Shown here: in pieces, positions 23,400-32,080 of the stretch | Layout of the letters: each line of letters starts with the position of its first letter | Position numbering within the stretch: the stretch's first letter is position 1 | Assembly (NCBI GenBank): GCA_964534175.1 | Contig: CAZHNS010000025.1 | Coordinates: forward strand, 1 to 33,148 | Source of the DNA: JAFGHJ01 sp964534175 | GTDB lineage: Bacteria > Hydrothermota > UBA3072 | Length of the DNA stretch: 33,148 bases | Reading direction: 5' to 3' | Program-made: the position numbers and the translations under genes | Notes under the pieces: generated by a model | Told to the model about the DNA's origin: nothing | The model's database searches: none | The model's input: only the letters and a program-made list of their open reading frames with translations

Positions 23400-24981
23400 A
23401 AATATAATTCTGATTGGATTCATGGGCTCGGGAAAAGACTCTGTCGGCAAAAAAATATCAAAGAAAACTGATTTATCTTTTATATCGATGGATAAATACA
23501 TCGTTCTAAAGGAAAAAAGAATAATAAATAGTATCTTCAAGGAATCGGGTGAAGATTATTTTCGAAAAATCGAAAAAGAAACACTGAAAAGAATTAAAAA
23601 CATCAAGAATGTTGTTGTCGCCACAGGAGGAGGGGTTGTAAAAGATGAAGAAAACAGAAAAATATTATCTAAAATGGGAGAAGTTATTTATCTATATACT
23701 GGCCTCGATGCTGTAAAACAAAGATTAAATAAAGATAAAACACGACCACTAATAAAAGATAAAGCCAATATCATTAAAATATATAACGAAAGAATGAAAA
23801 AGGGCTTTTACGAATTCGCCGATAAAAAAATAGATACCTCGGCGATTACACCAACTCAGGTGGCAGAAAAAATACTAAAACATTTACAAATTAAACCAAT
23901 CACTGAAGAAAAAATCCTTAAAAAATATAAATTGAGAGCTGAATCCAAAGAATATCCAATTTATATCGGTCGCAATATCTTACAGGGTAACAATTCCAGT
24001 ATAGATCTTAAACTGAAATCCGATAAAGTAGCAATAATATCTAATCCAGCAGTGGGGGCTTTATATATCGAAGAAACCGAAAAAATGCTTACAGATAAAG
24101 GTATCGAGCCCTATAGATGTATAATACCCGACGGTGAAAAATACAAGAATTTTGATACAATTAAAAAAATATTCGATATGCTTTTAGAAGAGAATATGGA
24201 CAGATCATCAAGTATAATAGCTCTGGGTGGTGGTGTAATCGGCGATATGGGAGGTTTTGTTGCTTCAACATTAAAACGAGGTGTATCTCTTATACATATT
24301 CCAACCACACTAATTGCTCAGGTAGATTCTTCAATCGGTGGTAAAACGGGTTTCGATCATCCTCTCGGAAAAAATATGATAGGTACATTTTATCAGCCAG
24401 ATATGGTCTTAATCGATATTAAAAAACTATTAACTCTTCCGGAAAAAGAATTTAGAAATGGCCTCGCAGAAGTCATAAAATATGGAATAACTCATGATGT
24501 ACAATTGTTCAATATTCTTGAAAATCAACAGGAAGAAATAATAAATCGTGATACTATTTTATTAGAGAAAATCGTATCAAAATGCGTAAAGATAAAAAAA
24601 GAAGTTGTAGAAGAAGACGAAAAGGAAGAAAAGGGAAAGAGAGAAGTATTAAACTACGGACATACAATAGGACATATTATTGAAACACTAACTGGTTATT
24701 CTAAATATTCACATGGAGAAGCTGTAGCAATAGGTATGGTAGAAGAAGCTAGGCTAGCCCAAAAAAAAGGATTGCTCTCCAATGAAGATTTTAAAAGAAT
24801 CGAAAATCTGATAAAAAAATACGGATTACCATCCCGTATACCCGGAAATATTAACAAGGAAGATATGAAAAATTACGTATCTCAAGATAAAAAGGTAAGA
24901 AAAAGGAAAATCCGATTACCCGTTCCTACAGAGATAGGAAAAATAGTATTTAGGGAGGTAGAATGCAAAAATTTCTTGTGA
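23392..24981 (+). CDS. aroKB: Shikimate kinase / 3-dehydroquinate synthase fusion
   Basis: 529 residues. Residues 1-~170 are shikimate kinase: P-loop GFMGSGKDSVGK (9-20), Asp34 in FISMDKYI, Arg in EDYFRKIEKE, ATGGGVVKD, and the lid TRPLI. Compared without gaps to mycobacterial shikimate kinase, position 16 is Asp instead of Ser and position 32 is Ser instead of Asp, a reciprocal change at the magnesium site. Residues ~180-529 are 3-dehydroquinate synthase: IIALGGGVIGDMGGFVAS, HIPTTLIAQVDSSIGGKTG, GLAEVIKYG, and zinc His residues in NYGHTIGHIIE and SHGEAVAIGM. AroK-AroB fusions are known elsewhere, for example in Thermotoga. Steps 2 and 5 of the shikimate pathway are thus on one chain. Overlaps aroC by 8 and aroQ by 19 bases. 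Confidence 0.96.
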   Translation: MPENIILIGFMGSGKDSVGKKISKKTDLSFISMDKYIVLKEKRIINSIFKESGEDYFRKIEKETLKRIKNIKNVVVATGGGVVKDEENRKILSKMGEVIYLYTGLDAVKQRLNKDKTRPLIKDKANIIKIYNERMKKGFYEFADKKIDTSAITPTQVAEKILKHLQIKPITEEKILKKYKLRAESKEYPIYIGRNILQGNNSSIDLKLKSDKVAIISNPAVGALYIEETEKMLTDKGIEPYRCIIPDGEKYKNFDTIKKIFDMLLEENMDRSSSIIALGGGVIGDMGGFVASTLKRGVSLIHIPTTLIAQVDSSIGGKTGFDHPLGKNMIGTFYQPDMVLIDIKKLLTLPEKEFRNGLAEVIKYGITHDVQLFNILENQQEEIINRDTILLEKIVSKCVKIKKEVVEEDEKEEKGKREVLNYGHTIGHIIETLTGYSKYSHGEAVAIGMVEEARLAQKKGLLSNEDFKRIENLIKKYGLPSRIPGNINKEDMKNYVSQDKKVRKRKIRLPVPTEIGKIVFREVECKNFL

Positions 24982-25391
24982 TCCACGGACCAAATTTAAA
25001 CCTTCTAGGAAAGAGAAAGCCCGAAGTCTATGGTAATATGAACCTAGAGAAAATTAATAAAGAGATAGAAAAATTTGCAGAAAAGAACAAAATAGATATA
25101 AAAATTATGCAATCTAATGAAGAAGGCGAAATCGTAGATGCGATTCAAAAAGCCGAAGACTATTCAGCTATTGTAATAAACCCGGGCGGGTATACACACA
25201 CCTCTGTGGCTATTAGAGATGCAATCGAAGCTGTAGAAATCCCAACTGTAGAGGTTCACTTGAGTAATATATACGCGAGAGAAGACTTCAGGCACAGGAG
25301 TATGAGTGCTCCTGTCTGTATAGGACAAATCAGCGGTTTAGGATGGTATGGATACATATTAGCGTTAGAGTACTTAATTAGGAAAGACTAA
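24963..25391 (+). CDS. aroQ: 3-dehydroquinate dehydratase, type II
   Basis: Removes water from 3-dehydroquinate to form 3-dehydroshikimate. 142 residues, the usual type II (dodecameric, no Schiff base) size. Motifs: HGPNLNLLGKRKPEVYG (catalytic Arg and Tyr region), QSNEEGEIVDAI, NPGGYTHTSVAIRDA (Asn and His), VEVHLSNIYARE (His) and GQISGLGWYGYILAL. GGGAGG lies five bases before the ATG. Not to be confused with AroQ-type chorismate mutase, which is in tyrA. It overlaps aroKB by 19 bases; the 31 bases to trpB form one of only two gaps in the superoperon. Confidence 0.96.
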   Translation: MQKFLVIHGPNLNLLGKRKPEVYGNMNLEKINKEIEKFAEKNKIDIKIMQSNEEGEIVDAIQKAEDYSAIVINPGGYTHTSVAIRDAIEAVEIPTVEVHLSNIYAREDFRHRSMSAPVCIGQISGLGWYGYILALEYLIRKD

Positions 25392-25422
25392 CAACGTTTG
25401 AATAGAAACAAGGAAATAAAAA

Positions 25423-26634
25423 ATGGAGAAACACAAGATGAATTATAACTTACCTAACGAAAGAGGTTACTTCGGAAAATTCGGAGGCAGATTTATACCG
25501 GAAGTATTAATGGACAATATCATTGAGCTGGAGAAGGCATATCGATCTTTTAAGGAAGATAAAAGGTTTAATAAAGAATTAAATTTCCTACTCAAAGAAT
25601 ATGCAGGTAGACCCTCTCTCCTATATTTTGCTGAAAGGCTTACAGAACAGACAGGGGGAGCCAAAATATATCTTAAAAGAGAAGATATGATGCATACCGG
25701 GGCCCATAAAATAAACAATACTCTTGGACAGGTACTTCTGGCAAAAAAAATGGGAAAGAAAAGAATTATAGCAGAAACAGGTGCAGGACAACATGGTGTA
25801 GCCACTGCTACAGCCTGCGCTCTTTTAGACTTAGAATGTCATGTTTATATGGGTACAACCGACGTAGAAAGACAAAAAATGAACGTTTTCAGAATGGAAC
25901 TCCTTGGTACAGAAGTAATTCCTGTAGACACAGGATCAAAAACTCTAAAAGACGCCATTAATGCAGCCATTAGAGACTGGGTTACTAATGTAGAAACTAC
26001 TTACTATTGCATAGGCTCCGTGGTAGGACCTCATCCTTACCCGATGATGGTGAGAGATTTTCAATCAATTATAGGAAAAGAAAGCAAAAGGCAAATTTTA
26101 GAAAAAGAAAATAAGTTACCGGATGCAATTATAGCATGTGTCGGAGGAGGGAGTAACGCAATAGGTATTTTTTATCCTTTTATAGAAGATGAAAAAACTA
26201 AATTAATTGGTGTGGAAGCAGGAGGATTGGGACTCGACACAAAAAAGCATGCCGCCAGCCTTTGCAAAGGAGGAATAGGCACTCTACACGGAGCAATGAG
26301 TTATCTTCTTCAGGATAAGGACGGACAAATAACAGAAACACATTCGGTTGCTCCGGGCCTGGACTATCCAGGAGTGGGACCCGAACATTCCTATTTAAAA
26401 GATACGGGCGTTGTTGAATTTACTGCAATTACGGATAAAGAAGCTTTAGATGCTTTTAATACACTTTCCCAAACTGAAGGCATAATTCCAGCACTGGAAA
26501 GTTCACATGCTGTGGCTCACGCTATAAAAATTGCGTCAGATATGTCGAGGGAATCGATAATTTTGGTTAATCTTTCCGGACGTGGAGACAAAGATTTGGA
26601 AATCGTGGAGGGAATCTTATGCGAAAAAGAATAA
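25423..26634 (+). CDS. trpB: Tryptophan synthase beta chain
   Basis: PLP enzyme joining indole and serine. 403 residues, the TrpB1 type that works with TrpA. Motifs: RGYFGKFGGRFIPEVL, the PLP lysine in KREDMMHTGAHKINNTLGQ, AETGAGQHGVATATA (Glu of the active site), phosphate loop VGGGSNAIG, and PALESSHAVAHAI. AAGGAA precedes the ATG at 25423; a second Met at 25438 is a possible start. Its last 16 bases overlap trpA, which maintains the one-to-one subunit supply. Confidence 0.97.
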   Translation: MEKHKMNYNLPNERGYFGKFGGRFIPEVLMDNIIELEKAYRSFKEDKRFNKELNFLLKEYAGRPSLLYFAERLTEQTGGAKIYLKREDMMHTGAHKINNTLGQVLLAKKMGKKRIIAETGAGQHGVATATACALLDLECHVYMGTTDVERQKMNVFRMELLGTEVIPVDTGSKTLKDAINAAIRDWVTNVETTYYCIGSVVGPHPYPMMVRDFQSIIGKESKRQILEKENKLPDAIIACVGGGSNAIGIFYPFIEDEKTKLIGVEAGGLGLDTKKHAASLCKGGIGTLHGAMSYLLQDKDGQITETHSVAPGLDYPGVGPEHSYLKDTGVVEFTAITDKEALDAFNTLSQTEGIIPALESSHAVAHAIKIASDMSRESIILVNLSGRGDKDLEIVEGILCEKE

Positions 26635-27398
26635 GTATCGCAGAAAAATTTAAAGAATTAAAAGAAAAAAACGAAGCAGCTTTAATTCTTTATACTACGG
26701 GAGGTTTCCCAAATCTCGCCGAATCCATGAAAATTATAAAAACACTGGCGGAAAGCGGAGCCGATATCATCGAAATAGGAATTCCTTTTTCAGACCCAAT
26801 TGCAGATGGACCAACAATACAGGATTCTTCCCACACTTCACTTATGAAAGGAACTTCCTTAAAAAGAATCATGCATAATATTAAAAAACTCGAAATCCAA
26901 AAACCTCTTGTCTTTATGAGCTACTTGAACCCGCTTCTCGCTTATGGAAAAGAAGAAGTATTAAGAGATATGAATAAATGCGGAGTGAGCGGTCTGATTA
27001 TACCCGATCTCCCCGTAGAAGAAGCATCTGAATGGATTGAACTATCAAAAGAACACAAAATAGAACTAATTTTTCTTGTTACACCTACTTCACCTCCCAA
27101 AAGAAGAAAGGAAATTATTCAGGAAACACGAGGTTTCGTATACTGTGTATCTGTACTCGGTACTACAGGAGTAAGGAATGAAATGCCTTCATATCTCAAC
27201 AAATTTCTAAAAGATATTATAAAAAGCAGCGATATTCCTGCAGCCCTTGGGTTCGGAATATCTACACCAAAACAGATAGAATCCCTCCGGGATAAAGTCG
27301 ACGGTGTCATACTGGGGAGCCGAATAATAGAAGCCATAAAAAACGAAGAAAATCTAAATGAACTAGTAGCAGAATTTAAGGAAGCAACAAAAAGATAA
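26619..27398 (+). CDS. trpA: Tryptophan synthase alpha chain
   Basis: Cleaves indoleglycerol phosphate to indole and G3P and channels indole to TrpB. 259 residues, TIM barrel. Catalytic Glu in IIEIGIPFSDP and Asp in PIADGPTIQDSS; further ILYTTGGFP, SYLNPLLAYG, GLIIPDLPVEE, SVLGTTGVR and ALGFGISTPKQ. It starts 16 bases inside trpB, with GTGGAGGG about seven bases upstream of the ATG. After its stop comes the 168-base repeat-bearing gap, the longest break in the operon. Confidence 0.97.
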   Translation: MRKRISIAEKFKELKEKNEAALILYTTGGFPNLAESMKIIKTLAESGADIIEIGIPFSDPIADGPTIQDSSHTSLMKGTSLKRIMHNIKKLEIQKPLVFMSYLNPLLAYGKEEVLRDMNKCGVSGLIIPDLPVEEASEWIELSKEHKIELIFLVTPTSPPKRRKEIIQETRGFVYCVSVLGTTGVRNEMPSYLNKFLKDIIKSSDIPAALGFGISTPKQIESLRDKVDGVILGSRIIEAIKNEENLNELVAEFKEATKR

Positions 27399-27399
27399 A

Positions 27400-27549
27400 A
27401 TGATATATAAACAACATGAGAAAAATACCACAGAGAGAACAGAAAATTTAATTATGTCAAAAAACAAAAAACCAAGGAGAACACAGAGAAAAATAAAAAC
27501 CTCTGTCTCCTCTGTGGTTAAAAATTTTAGAATGGGCTCTGTGTTTTAG
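27400..27549 (+). CDS. Possible small ORF through the trpA-aroF repeat
   Basis: 49 codons starting one base after the trpA stop and ending 17 bases before aroF. It stays open through both arms of the CACAGAG-type repeat, reading TSVSSVVKN where the repeat in front of hisG reads SSVFSVAL in the same frame. AAGGAAG upstream is about 15 bases from the ATG, too far for a normal start. Highly basic, no recognised family. It may be a coupling ORF or simply chance; low confidence. Confidence 0.2.
   Translation: MIYKQHEKNTTERTENLIMSKNKKPRRTQRKIKTSVSSVVKNFRMGSVF
27427..27518. repeat. CACAGAG-type repeat with inverted arms
   Basis: ACCACAGAG (27427-27435) is the exact inverse complement of CTCTGTGGT (27510-27518). 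Inside, GGAG plus ACAGAG (27476-27488) can pair with CTCTGT plus CTCC (27501-27510) around a 12-base A-rich loop. A further GGCTCTGTG occurs at 27535-27543. No U-run follows the hairpin, so it is not a typical terminator. This is the main content of the 27399-27566 gap; I see no convincing promoter there. Confidence 0.65.
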
Positions 27550-27566
27550 GAAATAGTGGAGGAAAA

Positions 27567-28583
27567 ATGATAATAACGATGTCTTCAAGCGCAACAAAGA
27601 AAGAGATTACCAGGGTAAAAGAAAAAATAAAAGAACTCGGATACGAGTCAAAAACTTTTAAAGGCGTCAAGAAAACAGTTATTCATGTGATAGGAGCAAC
27701 GGACAGAGAAATGATAAACCAATCGATAGAACAACTGCCCGGGGTAGAGAAATTAACGCCTATATTAAGTCCATTTAAAATGGGCAGCAGAGAATTTCAT
27801 CCGGAAGATACAATCATTTCGGTAAACGAAAAAACTATCGGGGGGGAAGAGATTGTAATTATGGCAGGTCCATGTTCCGTAGAATCCGAAGAAATCGTAT
27901 TAAAGATAGCAAAAAAAGTCAAACAAGCAGGAGCAAAAATACTTCGCGGAGGAGCTTTTAAACCTAGAAGTTCTCCGTACAGTTTCCAGGGACTGGGAGA
28001 AAAAGGCTTAAAAATACTGGCAGAAGCCAGAGAACAAACAGGACTTTCAATAATAACTGAAGTCGTATCTGAAGTCGATGTACCCCTGGTTGCAAAATAC
28101 GCTGATATTCTCCAGATTGGAGCAAGAAACATGCAAAATTACCAACTGCTTAAGACAGTCGGAAGATTTAACAAACCTGTTCTACTAAAAAGAGGCATAT
28201 CGGCGACCATCGAAGAATGGCTCATGTCTGCTGAATACATACAATCAGAAGGTAATCACGACGTAATACTTTGCGAAAGGGGAATTAGAACCTTCGAAAC
28301 TTATACAAGATATACTCTCGATATAAGTACCGTACCGGTTATAAAAGAACTGAGTCATCTTCCTATCATTGTAGACCCAAGCCACCCGGCTGGCAACAGT
28401 AAATATGTACCAGCTCTGGCAAGAGCAGCAATAGCGGCAGGAGCCGACGGCTTATTGATTGAAGTCCACTCTGAACCCTCACATGCGCTTTCCGACGGCA
28501 AACAATCCATTAAGCCTTTAGTGTTTAACGAATTAATGGACAACTTAAAAAGCATAGCAAAAGTAGTGGGAAGGAAAATATGA
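27567..28583 (+). CDS. aroF: DAHP synthase, type I-beta with N-terminal regulatory domain
   Basis: 3-deoxy-D-arabino-heptulosonate 7-phosphate synthase, the entry step of the shikimate pathway. 338 residues. Residues 1-~70 form a ferredoxin-like domain (MSSSATKKEITRVKEKIKEL and VIGATDRE). In Thermotoga-type enzymes this domain carries Tyr/Phe feedback inhibition. The catalytic barrel follows, with MAGPCSVES (Cys metal ligand), GGAFKPRSSPYSFQGLG, IGARNMQNY, LLKRG, ILCERGIRTFE, VDPSHPAGN (His, Asp) and LIEVHSEPSHALSDG. KDO8P synthase is excluded by the N-terminal domain and by FKPRSSPYSFQG. TGGAGG lies six bases before the ATG. It overlaps pheA by ATGA. Confidence 0.96.
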   Translation: MIITMSSSATKKEITRVKEKIKELGYESKTFKGVKKTVIHVIGATDREMINQSIEQLPGVEKLTPILSPFKMGSREFHPEDTIISVNEKTIGGEEIVIMAGPCSVESEEIVLKIAKKVKQAGAKILRGGAFKPRSSPYSFQGLGEKGLKILAEAREQTGLSIITEVVSEVDVPLVAKYADILQIGARNMQNYQLLKTVGRFNKPVLLKRGISATIEEWLMSAEYIQSEGNHDVILCERGIRTFETYTRYTLDISTVPVIKELSHLPIIVDPSHPAGNSKYVPALARAAIAAGADGLLIEVHSEPSHALSDGKQSIKPLVFNELMDNLKSIAKVVGRKI

Positions 28584-29407
28584 AAAAAGTAATATATCAG
28601 GGGGAACCGGGCTGCAATAGTGACGTTGCTTCCAATAAATTTTTTCCAAAAGACATAAAGAGAACAGGAGTAAGAACGTTTAAAGATATCTTCGAAAAGG
28701 TAAAAAAAGAGAAAGAAACGTATGGTGTCGTTCCGGTCGAGAACTCTCTTACGGGAAGCATTCATCAGAATTATGATCTACTGCTCGAGTATGACGTCTG
28801 GGTTATAGGCGCGGTAAAACTTAGAATAGAGCATTATCTAATGGCACCAGCCGGCACAGATATAAAATCAATTAAAGAAGTCTGGTCTCACCCGGAAGCG
28901 CTTGCTCAATGCAGAGATTTTTTATCATCTCACCCTGAATATAAAGTGGTATCAGTCTACGATACCGCAGGCGCCGCAAAAATCGTAAAGGAACAAGAAG
29001 CCAGAGATGTGGCCATAATAGCAGGACCTCAAGTCGCAAAAATATACAACTTCAAGAAATTAAAAAAGAATATCGAGTCAAACCCACACAATTTCACAAG
29101 ATTTCTTATTATATCAAAAGATAGAAAAATATATACGGGGGAAAACGCGAGGACAATGTTTGTTTTCGGTGTAAAAAATGAGCCTGGAGTGCTATTCCGA
29201 TGCCTTAGTATTTTTGCCCTCCGAAACATAGACCTTACCAAATTGGAATCTAGAGCAGTTATGGGAAAACCCTACGAATATCTTTTTTACATAGATTTTA
29301 AAGGCAGTATGGAAGATGAAAATTGTAAACACGCGGTTGAAACTTTAAAAGAAGTAGTAAAATACTTTAAACTTCTGGGAAGTTATATGGTAAAGGATAA
29401 AAAGTGA
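28580..29407 (+). CDS. pheA: Prephenate dehydratase with ACT domain
   Basis: Makes phenylpyruvate from prephenate. 275 residues: a periplasmic-binding-like catalytic domain (about 1-180; YGVVPVENSLTGSIHQNYDLL, SHPEALAQCRDFL, SVYDTAGAAKIV, and SNPHNFTRFLII with the catalytic Thr) and a C-terminal ACT domain (about 188-275; FGVKNEPGVLFRCLSIFALRN region and LTKLESRA with EYLFYIDF). The usual ESRP is ESRA and the GAL motif is GVL, so Phe feedback may differ. No chorismate mutase domain is attached; tyrA must supply prephenate. Overlaps aroF (ATGA) and aroA (GTGA). Confidence 0.95.
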   Translation: MKKVIYQGEPGCNSDVASNKFFPKDIKRTGVRTFKDIFEKVKKEKETYGVVPVENSLTGSIHQNYDLLLEYDVWVIGAVKLRIEHYLMAPAGTDIKSIKEVWSHPEALAQCRDFLSSHPEYKVVSVYDTAGAAKIVKEQEARDVAIIAGPQVAKIYNFKKLKKNIESNPHNFTRFLIISKDRKIYTGENARTMFVFGVKNEPGVLFRCLSIFALRNIDLTKLESRAVMGKPYEYLFYIDFKGSMEDENCKHAVETLKEVVKYFKLLGSYMVKDKK

Positions 29408-30711
29408 AACTGATCTTATCGAAATCTTCTAAAGTAAGGGGCGAAATCAAGGTAGGTGGAGATAAATCTATTACCCACAGAGGCTTAATCCTGGGTTCAA
29501 TAGCTCACGGAACAACTATACTTAAAGATTATTCTAAATGCGACGATTGTATGTCAACTCTCGGAATTATCAAGAAATTGGGTATAACAATCCTGAAAAA
29601 CGAATCGGTTATAAGGATAGAAGGTCAAGGTTTAAACGGACTAAAAGAGCCAAACGATATATTAAACTGTAATAATTCTGGGACTTCCATGCGATTACTA
29701 TCAGGATTACTGGCGGGTCAAAATTTCTTTTCAGTACTAACGGGTGACAGTTCACTCTTAAAACGTCCAATGAAAAGAATTATAGAACCTCTAAACTTAA
29801 TGGGGGCAAAAATAACGGGAAGAGACAACAATAAATTTGCACCACTCACGATAAAGGGAGGAGGACTCAAAGCCATAGATTATAAAACTCCTGTTGCCAG
29901 TGCCCAGGTAAAATCTGCCATACTTTTGGCTTCACTGTACGCGAAAGGAAATTCTTCTGTTACGGAACCCTCTATGAGCCGCGACCACACAGAACGAATG
30001 TTGAATTTATTCGGAGCAAAAGTTGAATCATCCCAAAACAAAATAACCCTAAAAGAAAAAAATAATTTAAAGGCACAAGAAATAGCTATACCCGGAGATA
30101 TTTCATCGGCGGCTTTCTTCGTTGTACTTGCGAGCGTCATTAAAGGTTCAAAAATACTTATTAAAGATACAGGAATAAATACAACCAGGACAGGTATTCT
30201 CGAAGTTTTAAAAAGTATGGGTGCCGATATTTCTATTAAGAATGAAAGAAATAAAAGTTATGAGCCTATAGCTGATTTACTGGCAAAGGGTAATGAACTA
30301 AAGGGAGTAACTATTTCAGGAAATATTATACCTAAAGTAATTGATGAATTACCTATAATAGCTGTGGCTGCCACTCAAGCAAAAGGAGTAACCGAAATTA
30401 AAAATGCGGAGGAATTAAGAGTAAAAGAAACAGATAGAATTTACGCTATAGCTACGGGCCTAAAGAAAATGGGGGCAAAAATAGAAGAGAAACCGGACGG
30501 ACTTATAATAGAAGGTCCCACTAAACTAAAAGGTAATGTCTGTGAAAGCTTTGATGACCATAGAATCGGAATGGCGCTAGCTGTAGCAGGAGTCATTGCA
30601 GAAGGAAAAACCACACTTTTAGAATCAGAATGTATAGGCATTTCTTTTCCAGAATTCACATCTTTACTCAGGAGGATATGTGGAACAAACCACGTCAAAG
30701 AGAAAAATTAA
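29404..30711 (+). CDS. aroA: 3-phosphoshikimate 1-carboxyvinyltransferase (EPSP synthase)
   Basis: Joins PEP to shikimate 3-phosphate. 435 residues. Substrate-binding motifs: VGGDKSITHRGLILGS (Lys, Ser, Arg), NCNNSGTSMRLLSGLL, GDSSLLKRPMKRIIEPL, PVASAQVKSAILLASLYA, MSRDHTERML, IDELPIIAVAA (catalytic Asp), LRVKETDRI (Glu, Lys, Arg) and DDHRIGMAL. The start is GTG at 29404, overlapping the pheA stop as GTGA, with AAGGA about eight bases upstream. The NSGT loop resembles Gram-positive EPSP synthases; herbicide sensitivity cannot be judged from the sequence. Overlaps trpE by 32 bases, the longest overlap here. Confidence 0.96.
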   Translation: MKLILSKSSKVRGEIKVGGDKSITHRGLILGSIAHGTTILKDYSKCDDCMSTLGIIKKLGITILKNESVIRIEGQGLNGLKEPNDILNCNNSGTSMRLLSGLLAGQNFFSVLTGDSSLLKRPMKRIIEPLNLMGAKITGRDNNKFAPLTIKGGGLKAIDYKTPVASAQVKSAILLASLYAKGNSSVTEPSMSRDHTERMLNLFGAKVESSQNKITLKEKNNLKAQEIAIPGDISSAAFFVVLASVIKGSKILIKDTGINTTRTGILEVLKSMGADISIKNERNKSYEPIADLLAKGNELKGVTISGNIIPKVIDELPIIAVAATQAKGVTEIKNAEELRVKETDRIYAIATGLKKMGAKIEEKPDGLIIEGPTKLKGNVCESFDDHRIGMALAVAGVIAEGKTTLLESECIGISFPEFTSLLRRICGTNHVKEKN

Positions 30712-32080
30712 ATTTTTACATAAGAAGATAAAAGTAAAGACTTCACCCGAAGCAGTATTCGAAAGAACTTACAAGGACGACCCATTTAGTTTTATTTACG
30801 AATCCATGATACATATCAAGAAAAGAGGGGAACATTCACTTCTAGGTGGAAGGCCTTTTATAACATTAAAAAGCACCGGAGAAAATATCGACATTGAGAT
30901 TTTCGGAGAAAAACGCAGGGAAAAAGGAAATCCACTTAACAAAATTAAAGAATTGATGTCTCTAGTCGAAAATTATCCTTATATCCCGGGTTTTTCCGGA
31001 GGAGCGGTCGGTTATCTTTCTTATGATACTGTCAGATTTTTCGAAAAAATTCCTGATAACAATCCCGATGAAATGGGAACACCCGAAACTTACTTTATGT
31101 TTCCTTCGGAAATTATACTTTTCAATCATAAGAATGATACAGTAGATATAATTTTATACACAGATAATGACGACAACAGAAGAATCGAAGAACTCACAAA
31201 AATAATAAAAACTTCTGAAGAAGTGGACTATAATTTATGCGAAGGGAGCAAAGTTGAATTCACTGGAAACTTCACCAAAAAAGAGTACTGCGAAGCTGTA
31301 AAAAAAGCCAAAGAATATATTTTTGCCGGAGATATATTTCAGGTTGTACCATCCCAGCGATTCAAAGCTCCAAACGAGAAAGATCCTCTCAATATTTATA
31401 AAGCTCTCCGTCTTACGAATCCTTCTCCGTACATGTATTACTTAAGGTTTGACGACCTCTATATCCTGGGATCTTCTCCTGAAACACTCATCAAGCTTGA
31501 GGCTGGAGGTCTTGTGACCAGTAATCCTATCGCGGGTACAAGGAGAAGAGGTAAAAACGAAGAAGAGGATAACAAATTCGCGAAAGAACTTTTAAGCGAT
31601 GAAAAAGAACTCGCAGAGCATGTAATGCTTGTTGATCTTGCCAGAAACGATATTGGCAGAGTATGCGAATACGGAAGTATCAGAGTAACCGACTTCATGC
31701 ATATCGAAAAATACGCTAAGGTTATGCACAATATCTCGATAGTGAACGGTAATTTGCTAGAAGACAAAGATGCTTTCGATCTAGTGCGCGCTACATTCCC
31801 CGCCGGAACCGTTTCCGGTGCACCGAAGATTAGAGCAATGGAGATAATTGATGAACTGGAACCGATAAAACGGTGTATTTACGCCGGAGCATTGGGATAC
31901 TTCGGATTTGCCGGCAATATGGACTTATGTATAGGTATCAGAACTATAGTAATATATAAAGATATTATCTACTTTCAGGCAGGAGGGGGAGTCGTAGCAG
32001 ATTCTGTACCAGAATTAGAATATAAAGAAACTCTAAATAAAATGAGTGCCCTAAAAAGGGCAATAGAGCTATCACAATGA
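30680..32080 (+). CDS. trpE: Anthranilate synthase component I
   Basis: Converts chorismate to anthranilate using ammonia from TrpG. 466 residues. The N-terminal domain starts close to the Trp-binding SIYES-like strand (FIYESMIHIKKRG; the family Glu-Ser is kept), so Trp feedback is likely. The chorismate-binding core has YIFAGDIFQVVPSQRF, LGSSPETLIKLE, PIAGTRRRG, EHVMLVDLARNDIGRVC, ATFPAGTVSGAPKIRAMEII and YFQAGGGVVADS. The start is GTG at 30680: AGGAGG (30670-30675) lies four bases upstream, and an out-of-frame ATG at 30678 soon meets a stop. The next in-frame Met would remove the feedback strand. Overlaps aroA by 32 bases and trpG by ATGA. Confidence 0.95.
   Translation: MEQTTSKRKIKFLHKKIKVKTSPEAVFERTYKDDPFSFIYESMIHIKKRGEHSLLGGRPFITLKSTGENIDIEIFGEKRREKGNPLNKIKELMSLVENYPYIPGFSGGAVGYLSYDTVRFFEKIPDNNPDEMGTPETYFMFPSEIILFNHKNDTVDIILYTDNDDNRRIEELTKIIKTSEEVDYNLCEGSKVEFTGNFTKKEYCEAVKKAKEYIFAGDIFQVVPSQRFKAPNEKDPLNIYKALRLTNPSPYMYYLRFDDLYILGSSPETLIKLEAGGLVTSNPIAGTRRRGKNEEEDNKFAKELLSDEKELAEHVMLVDLARNDIGRVCEYGSIRVTDFMHIEKYAKVMHNISIVNGNLLEDKDAFDLVRATFPAGTVSGAPKIRAMEIIDELEPIKRCIYAGALGYFGFAGNMDLCIGIRTIVIYKDIIYFQAGGGVVADSVPELEYKETLNKMSALKRAIELSQ

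Noticed and set aside
27399..27566. Promoter for aroF in the trpA-aroF gap
   Set aside because: No -35/-10 pair with acceptable spacing is visible; TATATA near 27404 lacks a -35 partner.
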